Assembly (NCBI RefSeq): GCF_900499075.1 | Contig: NZ_UIHC01000027.1 | Coordinates: 1-41,885, forward strand | Direction of reading: 5' to 3' | Source: Roseinatronobacter ekhonensis | Lineage (GTDB): Bacteria; Pseudomonadota; Alphaproteobacteria; Rhodobacterales; Rhodobacteraceae | DNA length: 41,885 nucleotides | Shown here: positions 8,603 to 16,380 of the stretch, piece after piece | Layout of the letters: the number at the start of each line of letters is the position of its first letter | Position numbering within the stretch: position 1 is the stretch's first letter | The notes under the pieces: model-generated | What the model saw: only the letters and a program-made list of their open reading frames with translations | Told to the model about the DNA's origin: nothing | Database searches by the model: none | Position numbers and translations under genes: made by a program

Positions 8603-9796
8603 GTGAATACCCATTCCCCCGCACCAGTGCCCCAACAGACCGAGACCAAGGTCGAGAGGCTTGCGCGCAGCACGGCGGTCCACGCCGTGATGCACACGCG
8701 CCACAAGGGGTTGATTGCCAGCCTTGTTGCGATGGTCGTTCTGCCCGTGGTTGTGACCGCGCTCTATCTGGGCATTTTGGCACAGCCGCAATACGCGTCC
8801 GAAACCGGCTTTGTCGTGCGACAGGAAGAAAGCGTTTCTGCCAGCCAGATGCTGGGCGGGCTATCGCAGGTTCTGGGCACGCAATCCGCCAGCAATTCCG
8901 ACCTGCTGTTCGAATTTATCCAAAGCCAGGAAATCGTGCGCCGGATAAACGCAGAGTTGGACCTTGTCAGCCATTATTCGCAAACTTGGCCGATGGACCC
9001 TGTCTATTCCATATGGCCGGATGTCACGATCGAGGATCTTGGTAGTTTCTGGCGGCGCATGATCCGGATTACCTATGACAAATCGTCGGGCGTCATCATG
9101 GTCGAGGTGCGGGCACGCAGTGCGGAAATGGCCCGGAACATCGCGCGTCAAATCGTGTCGCAGAGCGAGTCGATGATCAACACGCTGAACGTGCAGGCCC
9201 GCCGCGATAGTATTGCGAATGCCGAAGCCGATCTTGACGATGCGCTGATGAACCTGCGCGATGCGCGCGAGGCGTTGGTCGCGTTTCAGGCCCGGACCCA
9301 GATACTGGACCCGCAAGCCGATATTCAGGGGCGTATGGGTGTTGTCGCGAACTTGCAGCAGCAACTGGCGCAGGCTTTGGTCGATTACGATCTGTTGTTG
9401 CAGGCCACCGACAATACCGACCCGCGTGTGCGCCAACTGGACCGCCGCATTCGAGCGATTGAAGAGCGCATTGCGGGAGAGAGAGCGAGCTATTCAAGCG
9501 ACGGATTCGCCTCCGATGACAACAGCTACCCCAGTCTGCTGGCGCAATATGAGGGGCTGCGCGTGGATGTGCAGTTCGCGGAAGAGATCTATAGACTGTC
9601 GCTGACGGTCTTGAACCAAGCCCGCGCAACCGCGGAGCGGCAACAACTGTATCTGGCGACCTTCATCGCGCCGACCGAAGCGGAAACCGCGCAATACCCG
9701 CGCAACTTGATGTTGATCGGGCTGACCGCGTTTTTCGCCATGATGATCTGGTCCATCTGTGCGCTGGTGTATTACAGTCTGCGCGACAGGGGCTAA
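8603..9796 (+). CDS. kpsE: Polysaccharide export inner-membrane co-polymerase (KpsE/Wzz-like)
   Basis: The protein is about 397 residues from the GTG at 8603; an upstream in-frame GTG at 8546 would add 19 residues that do not look like the family. One membrane helix lies about 35 residues in (LIASLVAMVVLPVVVTALYL) and a second at the extreme C-terminus (LMLIGLTAFFAMMIWSICAL). Between them is a long periplasmic region with coiled-coil character (the ARRDSIANAEADLDDALMNL stretch and the AIEERIAGERA region). This is the layout of the KpsE/CtrB family, which links the ABC exporter to the outer-membrane channel. It is followed 39 bases later by the ATPase gene. It may act on capsule or another surface glycan. 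Confidence 0.82.
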   Translation: MNTHSPAPVPQQTETKVERLARSTAVHAVMHTRHKGLIASLVAMVVLPVVVTALYLGILAQPQYASETGFVVRQEESVSASQMLGGLSQVLGTQSASNSDLLFEFIQSQEIVRRINAELDLVSHYSQTWPMDPVYSIWPDVTIEDLGSFWRRMIRITYDKSSGVIMVEVRARSAEMARNIARQIVSQSESMINTLNVQARRDSIANAEADLDDALMNLRDAREALVAFQARTQILDPQADIQGRMGVVANLQQQLAQALVDYDLLLQATDNTDPRVRQLDRRIRAIEERIAGERASYSSDGFASDDNSYPSLLAQYEGLRVDVQFAEEIYRLSLTVLNQARATAERQQLYLATFIAPTEAETAQYPRNLMLIGLTAFFAMMIWSICALVYYSLRDRG

Positions 9797-9835
9797 CGGC
9801 CCCATGAAAGAACCCGGCGCCGGAATGGGGATGGC

Positions 9836-10495
9836 ATGATCCAGCTTCGCGACCTGTGCAAAAGCTTCGAGATTCCGGGCGGCACCCATTCGGTGTTCCA
9901 GAACCTTACGCTTGACCTGCCGCCCGGACGCTCGCTCGGGTTGCTGGGACGCAACGGGGCGGGCAAATCCACCTTGTTGAAGATCATTGCCGGCACGATG
10001 CAACCCAGCGCGGGGCGGGTGATCCGAGGGGGCAAGATTTCTTGGCCGATCGGAGGTGCCAACAGCTTTCACCCGGACATGACCGGGCTTCAGAATACCC
10101 GTTTTCTGGCACGGTGCTACGGGATCGATAGCGATTCTCTTGCGCGCTATGTAGAGGAGTTCGCTCAGATCGGTGACCACTTCCACATGCCACTGCGCAC
10201 CTATTCGCAAGGGATGAAATCGCGGCTGTCCTTCGGGGTGGCGATGGGTATTCCGTTCGACACCTACCTGATCGACGAGGTCACGGGCGCCGGGGATAAA
10301 AGCTTTCGAGAGCGTAGCAACAAGGTTTTTCGCGCCCGCATGGCCAAGGCGGACGCGATCATGATCAGTCATAACATGTCCGACATGCGGAGTTTCTGTA
10401 ACAGCGGGCTGGTGCTGCATCATGGGATGCTGGAGTTTTTTGACGATATCGAACAGGCCATCACCCGCCATGAAGAACTGATGAACCTCGCCTGA
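9836..10495 (+). CDS. kpsT: Polysaccharide export ABC transporter ATP-binding protein (KpsT-like)
   Basis: This 219-residue ATPase has a Walker A at GRNGAGKS (38-45), a signature-like YSQGMKSRLSFG (about 123-134) and a Walker B ending LIDEVT (about 145-150). It also has the short length and SHNM switch histidine of KpsT/Wzt-type ATPases, and it lacks the C-terminal carbohydrate-binding domain of Wzt, so KpsT is the better match. It should bind KpsM on the cytoplasmic face and power chain export. It lies behind kpsE on the same strand. Several ATGs sit close together; 9836 starts MIQLRDLCKSF, which fits the family. Confidence 0.88.
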   Translation: MIQLRDLCKSFEIPGGTHSVFQNLTLDLPPGRSLGLLGRNGAGKSTLLKIIAGTMQPSAGRVIRGGKISWPIGGANSFHPDMTGLQNTRFLARCYGIDSDSLARYVEEFAQIGDHFHMPLRTYSQGMKSRLSFGVAMGIPFDTYLIDEVTGAGDKSFRERSNKVFRARMAKADAIMISHNMSDMRSFCNSGLVLHHGMLEFFDDIEQAITRHEELMNLA

Positions 10496-10522
10496 CCCTT
10501 TGGCCTTGCCCGCCAGTCACGA

Positions 10523-11563
10523 TTAGGCTTCTTTCAGAAACCCGTTCGCATCGACCGTGGTATTGGCCGAAGTCCAGAGTTTTGCCCAGATTATCGTGCC
10601 CGTCGGCGTGGCGCGCGATCCCAGCCAGAACCCTTGTGCGGCGCTGCTGCCAACCGGCAAGCCCAGCAAGAATGTGCCGCGCCCGTCAACCCCGCGCATC
10701 GCCAGCAACGTCGCTTGTCCGGTTTGCCCCGCAGGCACCCCGCTGGCGGTTGCCATATCCGCGATATGATACAGGCCCGGTACAAGCGCTGCGGTCAGGT
10801 CTGAGACGGCGGACGGCGTCGCTGCACCCAGCCCGAAATCCCCAACCTTCAGCAGGCGGCCCAAGGTGGCATCTGTCGGGCTTTGGGTGATGGCGCTGCC
10901 GCCGATCTGGCCGTCCACGACAATCCCGGCGGGAAAGCTGGTCTGCCCGCTGTCGGGCGCTGCCACCATCGCGTCGTGCCATGTGCTGCCATCGGCGCTG
11001 ACCTTGATGCTGAAGGCATCGGCCCCCGCCGTCCCCATTTCCGCGCGGCCAGAAAAACCAGTCTGGAACAGCAGGCTTGCCGTATCGGATAGCGCGGATT
11101 TGTTCACCTTGATCTGGTGGCCGCCGCCGTCATGGGTAAACAGGCTGGCGTCAGACGACACCGCCAGCCGGTTCACGCTGTCATGGCTGGCGTTGACGCC
11201 CACGCCCGACAGGTTGTTCAGGCTTTCGGGCGCGGCAGGCTGCCATGCGCTGCCATCCCAGATATACAAAGCCGTGCCAAATGCTGCGCACCATCCGGTT
11301 TGCGGCGTGATGAACTGCCACGCTGTCCCCATCCATACGGCCAAGGCCGTGTCCTGCCCCGCCCAATCGCCGGTTGCGCCCGTGCCCAGTGCCCAGACCT
11401 GCCCCGTTTCTGGGCTTGCGGGCGGGTTGATGGCATCCAGCCCCGCGACCACAAGCTGGACGACACTGTCCAGCCGTTCCAATGCCTCGTTATGGGTGAC
11501 ATGCTTTTGCGCCTGCGCGGGCAGCAGAAACGGCAGCCCAAGGCGGGGCGATAGCTCTGACAT
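10523..11563 (-). CDS. DUF2793 domain-containing protein
   Basis: This 346-residue protein opens with the DUF2793 hallmark (LGLPFLLPAQAQKHVTHNEA, with residues such as LERLDSVVQL after it), followed by beta-rich repeats containing W-x-G and Y-x-W-D-G-S-A-W segments. The rest (GGHQIKVNKSALSDTASLLF and a C-terminal segment GLYHIADMATA) looks like a fibre or decoration-type beta structure. DUF2793 proteins are common in Rhodobacteraceae and often carry phage-tail-like or gene-transfer-agent-like C-termini; their role is not established. No phage gene is seen nearby. A strong AGGAGG sits seven bases before the ATG, partly inside a hairpin (see 11574-11592). The gene is a single transcription unit facing kpsT tail to tail. 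Confidence 0.8.
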   Translation of the reverse strand: MSELSPRLGLPFLLPAQAQKHVTHNEALERLDSVVQLVVAGLDAINPPASPETGQVWALGTGATGDWAGQDTALAVWMGTAWQFITPQTGWCAAFGTALYIWDGSAWQPAAPESLNNLSGVGVNASHDSVNRLAVSSDASLFTHDGGGHQIKVNKSALSDTASLLFQTGFSGRAEMGTAGADAFSIKVSADGSTWHDAMVAAPDSGQTSFPAGIVVDGQIGGSAITQSPTDATLGRLLKVGDFGLGAATPSAVSDLTAALVPGLYHIADMATASGVPAGQTGQATLLAMRGVDGRGTFLLGLPVGSSAAQGFWLGSRATPTGTIIWAKLWTSANTTVDANGFLKEA

Positions 11564-11573
11564 GGTCGGGCCT

Positions 11574-11592
11574 CCTGAACCGGGAATTCAGG
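11574..11592 (-). promoter_or_regulatory. Leader hairpin next to the Shine-Dalgarno of the DUF2793 gene
   Basis: On the minus strand the arms CCTGAA and TTCAGG are separated by seven bases, and the second arm runs straight into the AGGAGG ribosome-binding site, seven bases before the ATG. The stem is only six pairs, so it might modulate ribosome access or be fortuitous. Confidence 0.3.
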
Positions 11593-11654
11593 GGCACCCT
11601 AGCGCCAGGCGGTAAGCAACGCGTCAGCGCGGCGCGCGCTGCCCGCGCAACGGT

Positions 11655-12542
11655 CTAAAGCAGCAAGTTGCGCGGGTCGCTGACAAGGGCGCAATACCGC
11701 GCCATGAAGCGGGCGGCATCGGCCCCGTTTATCACCCGATGGTCATAGGACAGGTCCAGCGGCACCATGGGCACGGGGCGGGGCGTATCGCCATCCCAGA
11801 CCGTGACGGTTTCTGTGCGGGTAATCCCCAGAATCGCCAGTTCCGGCGGGTTCACGATAGGGCTGAACCCCGTGCCGCCAATCCCGCCCAGATTGCTGAT
11901 ACTCATAGATGCGCCGCCCATTTCATCCGGTCCAATCTTTCGGGCTTGCGCACGCGCGGCAAGGTCGGCGATTTCGGCCGACAGCTCCCACAGCCCCTTG
12001 CGGTCGGCGTTGCGGATCACCGGCACCATCAGGCCGTTGGGCGTGTCCACTGCAATCCCGATATGGACGTAATCCTTCAGAATAAGCGTTTCGCCATCCG
12101 CAGAGAGCGAAGCGTTGAAGCGCGGAAACTCTGTCAGACAGCGCGCCAGCGCCATTACGTGGAACGACAGCGCGGTCAGTTTCAGCCCGCGCGCCTGCGC
12201 TTCGTCACGCCAGCCCTTGCGCAACCCGTCCACCGCCGAGATATCGGCGCGGTCGTGATGCGTGACCTGCGGAATCATGGCATTGGCCGCGCCAAGGTTC
12301 GCGGCGGCGAGTTTTGACATGCGCGACAACGGCTCCTCGCTCACGGGGCCATGGGCCGCGTGGTCGACCTCCCAATAGCGGCTATGCTCCGGCCCCGCCG
12401 CTGCGGCGACACGCCCGCCCAGATGCGCGTCCACGTCCTCGCGCCCCAGGGTGGTGCGTCCGGTCTGGCGGGCCAGATCATCCAGATCGACACCTTTTGT
12501 GGCGGCGTAATGCTTGGTGCTTGGGCTTGCCTGAATTTCCAT
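11655..12542 (-). CDS. 2-oxo acid dehydrogenase E2 acyltransferase, catalytic subunit without lipoyl domain
   Basis: This 295-residue protein begins with a peripheral-subunit (E1/E3)-binding domain (about residues 5-42: ASPSTKHYAATKGVDLDDLA, then GREDVDAHL). It continues with a full acyltransferase domain including SISNLGGIGGTGFSPI and the active-site block YDHRVINGADAARF (His268, Asn272). The usual motif is His-x-x-x-Asp-Gly; Asn at this place is found in some active E2 enzymes (I recall Azotobacter vinelandii E2p), so I do not read it as inactivating. There is no lipoyl domain at all. Two lipoyl domains sit in the separate gene at 14004-15269, so this protein should supply acyl transfer to CoA using the swinging arms of that partner. 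It is the last gene of the minus-strand run, nine bases after the aldehyde dehydrogenase. Confidence 0.88.
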   Translation of the reverse strand: MEIQASPSTKHYAATKGVDLDDLARQTGRTTLGREDVDAHLGGRVAAAAGPEHSRYWEVDHAAHGPVSEEPLSRMSKLAAANLGAANAMIPQVTHHDRADISAVDGLRKGWRDEAQARGLKLTALSFHVMALARCLTEFPRFNASLSADGETLILKDYVHIGIAVDTPNGLMVPVIRNADRKGLWELSAEIADLAARAQARKIGPDEMGGASMSISNLGGIGGTGFSPIVNPPELAILGITRTETVTVWDGDTPRPVPMVPLDLSYDHRVINGADAARFMARYCALVSDPRNLLL

Positions 12543-12551
12543 GACCCCCCC

Positions 12552-13976
12552 TTACCAACTGGCCGAGATATATTGCGTTTCCATGAATTCGAGCATCCCT
12601 TCATGCCCGCCTTCGCGGCCAAGCCCGGATTGCTTGGTGCCGCCGAAGGGTGCTGCCGGGTCACTGACCAGCCCGCGATTCAGGCCCACCATACCGTAAT
12701 CCAGCCGCTCGCAGACCTGCAAACCGCGTTTGAAATCGCCCGAAAATACGTAGGCGACCAGCCCGTATTCGGTGTCGTTGGCGCGGCGGATGACATCTTC
12801 CTGATCGGTAAAGGTCTGGATCGCGGCGACGGGACCGAAGATTTCATCCTGCACGCACTCGGCATGCTCGGGCACATTCGACAGGACCGTGGGCGGGTAG
12901 AAATAGCCGGTGCCCTCGGGCACCACGCCACCGCATTCCACCTTCGCGCCCTTGGCGACGGCATCTGCCACGAACTCCGACACCTTGTCGCGGGTCGACG
13001 CGTTGACCAGCGGGCCGACATCCACGCTTGGGTCGGCCCCGTCGCCAACCTTCAGCGCCGACATGGCAGCGGTCAGGCGGGCGGTGAAATCCTCGGCAAT
13101 GTCGGCGTGAACATAAATGCGGTTCGCCGCCGTGCAGGCCTCGCCTAGGTTGCGCATCTTGGCCAGCATCGTGCCTTCTATGGCGACATTGATATCGGCA
13201 TCCTCGAACACCACCAAGGGCGCATTGCCGCCCAGTTCCATCGCGGGTTTCAGCACCTGATCGGCGGCGCCCTTCAGCAGTGTGCGCCCCACACCGGTGG
13301 AGCCGGTAAAGCTGACCACGCGCACGCGGGGGTCGTGCAACATGTGGTCAACCAGCGCGCCTGTGCGCTTGGACGGCAGCACATTGACCAAGCCCGGCGG
13401 CACGCCTGCTTCTTCTAACAGCGGCATCAGCGCCAGCATGGTCAGCGGCGTTTCCGAGGCCGGCTTGATGATGACGCCGCAGCCTGCCGCCAAAGCAGGC
13501 GCAATCTTGCGCGTGCCCATCGCGGCGGGGTAGTTCCATGGGGTTATCAGGATGGCCAAACCCGCGGGTTTGTGCTGCACCATGATCCGCGCGCCGGATG
13601 CCGGGGCATGGGTGATCATCCCGTCTGCGCGCACGGCTTCTTCGGCGAACCAGCGGAAGAATTCGGCGGCATAGGTAGCCTCGCCCTTGGCGTCGGTGCC
13701 TGCCTTGCCATTTTCCAGCGTGATCAGGTTGGCGAAATGGTCCAGCCGCGCGGTCATCAGCTCCCACGCTTTGCGCAGCACCTCTGACCGCTGGCGCGGG
13801 GTGCGCGCGGCCCATTCGGCCATTGCCGCTTCGGCGGCATCCAGGGCAGCGTCAGCATCGGCAATCTCGGCGCTTGCGACAGAGGCAAGCACCTGTTCCG
13901 TTGCGGGGTTGATGACGTCGAAGCGCGTGTCGGTCTTCACCCACGCGCCGTTGATATAAAGGTCGGTATGGTCCAT
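12552..13976 (-). CDS. NAD(P)-dependent aldehyde dehydrogenase, succinate-semialdehyde dehydrogenase-like
   Basis: This 474-residue ALDH-superfamily enzyme is complete. It has PWNYP (146-150), an NAD-binding FTGSTGVG (223-230), general base Glu247 in MELGGNAP and nucleophile Cys281 in GEACTAANR. The ASETP and LGREGGHEGM segments fit the GabD/succinate-semialdehyde group best, which oxidises an aldehyde to a carboxylate with NAD(P)+. Its position between the two E2 genes, downstream of E1-alpha and E1-beta, suggests another job in this locus: clearing the aldehyde left after acyloin cleavage. That is inference, since ALDH substrate calls from sequence are weak. The start ATG is at 13976 and the gene is separated from the lipoyl E2 gene by 27 bases. 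Confidence 0.9.
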   Translation of the reverse strand: MDHTDLYINGAWVKTDTRFDVINPATEQVLASVASAEIADADAALDAAEAAMAEWAARTPRQRSEVLRKAWELMTARLDHFANLITLENGKAGTDAKGEATYAAEFFRWFAEEAVRADGMITHAPASGARIMVQHKPAGLAILITPWNYPAAMGTRKIAPALAAGCGVIIKPASETPLTMLALMPLLEEAGVPPGLVNVLPSKRTGALVDHMLHDPRVRVVSFTGSTGVGRTLLKGAADQVLKPAMELGGNAPLVVFEDADINVAIEGTMLAKMRNLGEACTAANRIYVHADIAEDFTARLTAAMSALKVGDGADPSVDVGPLVNASTRDKVSEFVADAVAKGAKVECGGVVPEGTGYFYPPTVLSNVPEHAECVQDEIFGPVAAIQTFTDQEDVIRRANDTEYGLVAYVFSGDFKRGLQVCERLDYGMVGLNRGLVSDPAAPFGGTKQSGLGREGGHEGMLEFMETQYISASW

Positions 13977-14003
13977 CTCGGTCCCCGTATTGCAAAAGCT
14001 ATG

Positions 14004-15269
14004 TTACAGCAGGTGGCGAAGTGGCTGCGCCACCCGCCCTGCGACATCGTTCAAAAGGGCGATCGCGGCCTGTGCGCTTAGGTGATGGCCTGCGCATTCC
14101 AAGACCAGCGACAGCCCGTCGCCATCCGGCATCAGCGTCAACACCGGCACCTCTTCGGCCCCAAGCGCAACCGATTGCACAAAGCTGCCGCGCAGATCGC
14201 GCAGGATCAGCTCTGGCGCATCATCGGTGGCAGCCACTTGCGACAGGCGGCGATTGTCCGGCAGGGCATAGCTTTGGCAGGCGCCGAACCGCTCTACGCC
14301 GACAACCGCGACATGGCCCTGACCGGCCAGTGCGGCCAGAACCGCATCGGTGCTGTCCGCATGCGCCGTGGCCCAGCTTGCGAACTCTGCCAGCCCGTGG
14401 GCGGGGATGTGCGCGGTCAGGCGGCGGCCCGCCTCTGCAGCTTTGGCGGATGGGGTCGTGTCACTGGGCAATCCGCGCAACACCTCCAGATCCGCGACAT
14501 GGAAGGGCTGGGGGTGACCAGCCTTGACCAAGCGGTCCAGATCCAGCCCCTGTTCCAGAGCCAAGCGCCGCGCTTTTGGTGACGCCAAGATGCGCCCCCC
14601 CGTCTGCGGTCCGGGCGATTTCGCGGGTGTGGTGGTCTGTTTTGGCGGCTCTGGCGCTTCGGGCGCCTTGGCTTCGGTCGGAGCGGCGGGGGCCGCTGCC
14701 TCACGGGCAGACCGTGCCACGGTGTTCGTTGGCGCATCCGCACTCAGGATCGCGACCGGCGCACCGACCGCGACATCCTCGCCCGCCTGCGCCAGTGTTG
14801 CGGCCAGATAGCCGCTGGCCCCGGCAGGCACTTCCATCGTGGCTTTGTCGGTTTCGACCTCGAACAGCAGATCATCGGGGCCGACCTGCGCGCCAAGCTC
14901 GACCAGCCAGCCTACCATCTGCCCGCTATCCTGCGCCATGCCAAGCTGTGGCATGGTGATCTGGCGGCCCTCTGGCAGCGCATCGGCCGCGGGCTCTGGC
15001 GTGGGGGCAGGTGCCGGCGTCTCATCTTCGGCACTGTCGGAAATCCGCGCGATGACCTGCCCCACCGGCACGTCATCGCCCTCGGACGCCACAACCCCGG
15101 TCAGATAGCCCGCTGCCTGTGCCTCGACCTCCATCGTGGCCTTGTCGGTTTCCACCTCGAACAGCGCGTCGCCCTTTGCGACCGCGTCGCCGGGCGCTTT
15201 CAGCCAGGCCACGATCTTGCCCGCGTCTTGTGCCATGCCCAGTTGAGGCATTGTCACGTCATGCGGCAT
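14004..15269 (-). CDS. Double-lipoyl E2-type protein with decayed acyltransferase domain
   Basis: This 421-residue protein has two biotinyl/lipoyl domains (residues about 3-77 and 104-176), each with the lipoylation motif ETDKATMEV (Lys43 and Lys142). A flexible Ala/Pro-rich linker (about 178-225) and a subunit-binding domain (about 226-266: ILASPKARRLALEQGLDLDR) follow. The last 140 residues resemble a shortened E2 catalytic domain: the C-terminal HHLSAQAAIALLNDVAGRVA and QPLRHLL line up with the end of the intact E2 at 11655-12542. The DHRxxxG active site is missing, as are the SISNLGG-type motif and roughly half of the domain. It should carry acyl groups but not transfer them to CoA, much like mitochondrial E3-binding protein (protein X) in layout. 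The start overlaps the E1-beta stop by 11 bases. Confidence 0.88.
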   Translation of the reverse strand: MPHDVTMPQLGMAQDAGKIVAWLKAPGDAVAKGDALFEVETDKATMEVEAQAAGYLTGVVASEGDDVPVGQVIARISDSAEDETPAPAPTPEPAADALPEGRQITMPQLGMAQDSGQMVGWLVELGAQVGPDDLLFEVETDKATMEVPAGASGYLAATLAQAGEDVAVGAPVAILSADAPTNTVARSAREAAAPAAPTEAKAPEAPEPPKQTTTPAKSPGPQTGGRILASPKARRLALEQGLDLDRLVKAGHPQPFHVADLEVLRGLPSDTTPSAKAAEAGRRLTAHIPAHGLAEFASWATAHADSTDAVLAALAGQGHVAVVGVERFGACQSYALPDNRRLSQVAATDDAPELILRDLRGSFVQSVALGAEEVPVLTLMPDGDGLSLVLECAGHHLSAQAAIALLNDVAGRVAQPLRHLL

Positions 15270-16254
15270 GAATCATCTCCCCGGCACATAGCTTGCGGGC
15301 GTTCGCGGCCACGCCTTCGGGCGTGGGCACGGTGATATCTTCCAGCGCGGGGCTGAACGGCACCGGCACATCCATCGCGCCCATGCGCAGTACCGGTGCA
15401 TCCAGATGGTAAAACGCCTTTTCGTTCAGACGGCTCGCGATTTCAGCGGTCACGCCGTAGCTCTGGTGGCCTTCGTCAATCACGATCGCGCGGCTGGTTT
15501 TCTTTACGCTGGCCAGCAACGTCGCCTCGTCGAGCGGCACAATGGTGCGCGGGTCGATCACCTCGGCGCTGATGCCCTCGGCGTCCAGTAGCGCGGCGGC
15601 CTTCTCGGCCACCTGCACCATCGACGACGTGGCGATGAAAGTGATGTCGGACCCTTCACGCTTGATATGCGCCTCGCCGAACGGGATGAGGTATTCCTCT
15701 TCCGGGACCGGCGCCTTGTCCTGATACATCAGCTTGTCTTCGAAAATTACCACCGGGTTATTGTCGCGGATGGCGGTTTTCATCAGGCCTTTGGCTTCGT
15801 AGGCCGACGACGGCATCGCGACCTTCACGCCGGGAATGTGCGCGACCAAAGCCTGCAGGGACTGGCTGTGTTGCGCGGCAGAGCGACGGGTAGCCCCTAT
15901 GTTGGTGCGCAGCACCATCGGCACGGTCAGTTTGCCGCCCGACATGTAGTGCTGCTTGGCAGCTTGGTTGCACAGCTGGTCCATGACCAGGTAGATGAAA
16001 TCGCCGAACATCAGGTCCACGATGGGGCGTGCGCCGGTCATCGCGGCGCCGACCGCCAGACCGACGAAGCCCGGTTCCGAAATGGGTGTGTCCAGCACGC
16101 GGTCGGTGCCGAATTCCTCGACCAGACCGGACAGAACCTTGAACGGCGTGCCGGCCTCGGCCACGTCTTCGCCCATCAGGAAAACGGTTGGATCGCGGCG
16201 CATTTCCTCGGCAATTGCCTCGTTTACGGCCTGCGACAGGGTAATCTCGCGCAT
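15259..16254 (-). CDS. Thiamine-diphosphate 2-oxo acid/acetoin dehydrogenase E1, beta subunit
   Basis: This 331-residue protein starts at MREITLSQAVNEAI (16254), chosen because GGAAGGAG lies seven bases upstream; a GTG 21 bases further out lacks support. It is the transketolase-like beta half of an alpha2beta2 E1. Features are FLMGEDVAEAGTPFKV near the N-terminus, DTPISEPGFVGLAVG, and GATRRSAAQHSQSL, the loop with the catalytic/phosphorylation-region residues of E1-beta. The segment PSSAYEAKGLMKTAIRDNNP closely resembles acetoin dehydrogenase beta (AcoB), and the absence of an N-terminal lipoyl domain separates it from alphaproteobacterial pyruvate dehydrogenase E1-beta. With E1-alpha it would cleave a 2-oxo acid or acyloin and hand the acyl group to lipoyl-E2. 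The exact substrate is not decided by sequence. Confidence 0.9.
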   Translation of the reverse strand: MREITLSQAVNEAIAEEMRRDPTVFLMGEDVAEAGTPFKVLSGLVEEFGTDRVLDTPISEPGFVGLAVGAAMTGARPIVDLMFGDFIYLVMDQLCNQAAKQHYMSGGKLTVPMVLRTNIGATRRSAAQHSQSLQALVAHIPGVKVAMPSSAYEAKGLMKTAIRDNNPVVIFEDKLMYQDKAPVPEEEYLIPFGEAHIKREGSDITFIATSSMVQVAEKAAALLDAEGISAEVIDPRTIVPLDEATLLASVKKTSRAIVIDEGHQSYGVTAEIASRLNEKAFYHLDAPVLRMGAMDVPVPFSPALEDITVPTPEGVAANARKLCAGEMIHAA

Positions 16255-16289
16255 TATCTGCTCCTTCCGTAGCACCGGGAGATGCCCGC

Positions 16290-16353
16290 CCCGGGCCTGA
16301 CCCGGGGCCTCCGGGCCGGACTTGCGTTGAGATCCCGGGTCAGGCCCGGGATC
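16290..16353. repeat. Palindromic REP-like repeat pair between E1-beta and E1-alpha
   Basis: CCCGGGCCTGACCCGGG (16290-16306) is followed 28 bases later by CCCGGGTCAGGCCCGGG (16334-16350), its exact reverse complement. Each unit is itself nearly palindromic, and together they form a long inverted repeat. A close relative lies at 17384-17434 on the other side of the E1-alpha gene. This is the arrangement of paired REP/BIME-type elements. In transcript it would form a strong stem that could block 3' exonucleases or weaken read-through into E1-beta. Confidence 0.75.
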
Positions 16354-16380
16354 GGTTTGCGTTTGGGGTCCCTCATCGCG

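Noticed and set aside
10523-11563. Part of a prophage or gene transfer agent cluster
   Set aside because: DUF2793 can occur in such settings, but no capsid, portal, terminase or tail gene is adjacent; the neighbours are exporter and E2 genes.
11655-12542. Inactive E2 because Asn replaces Asp in the HRxxD motif
   Set aside because: Some active E2 enzymes carry Asn at this position, and the rest of the catalytic domain is intact.
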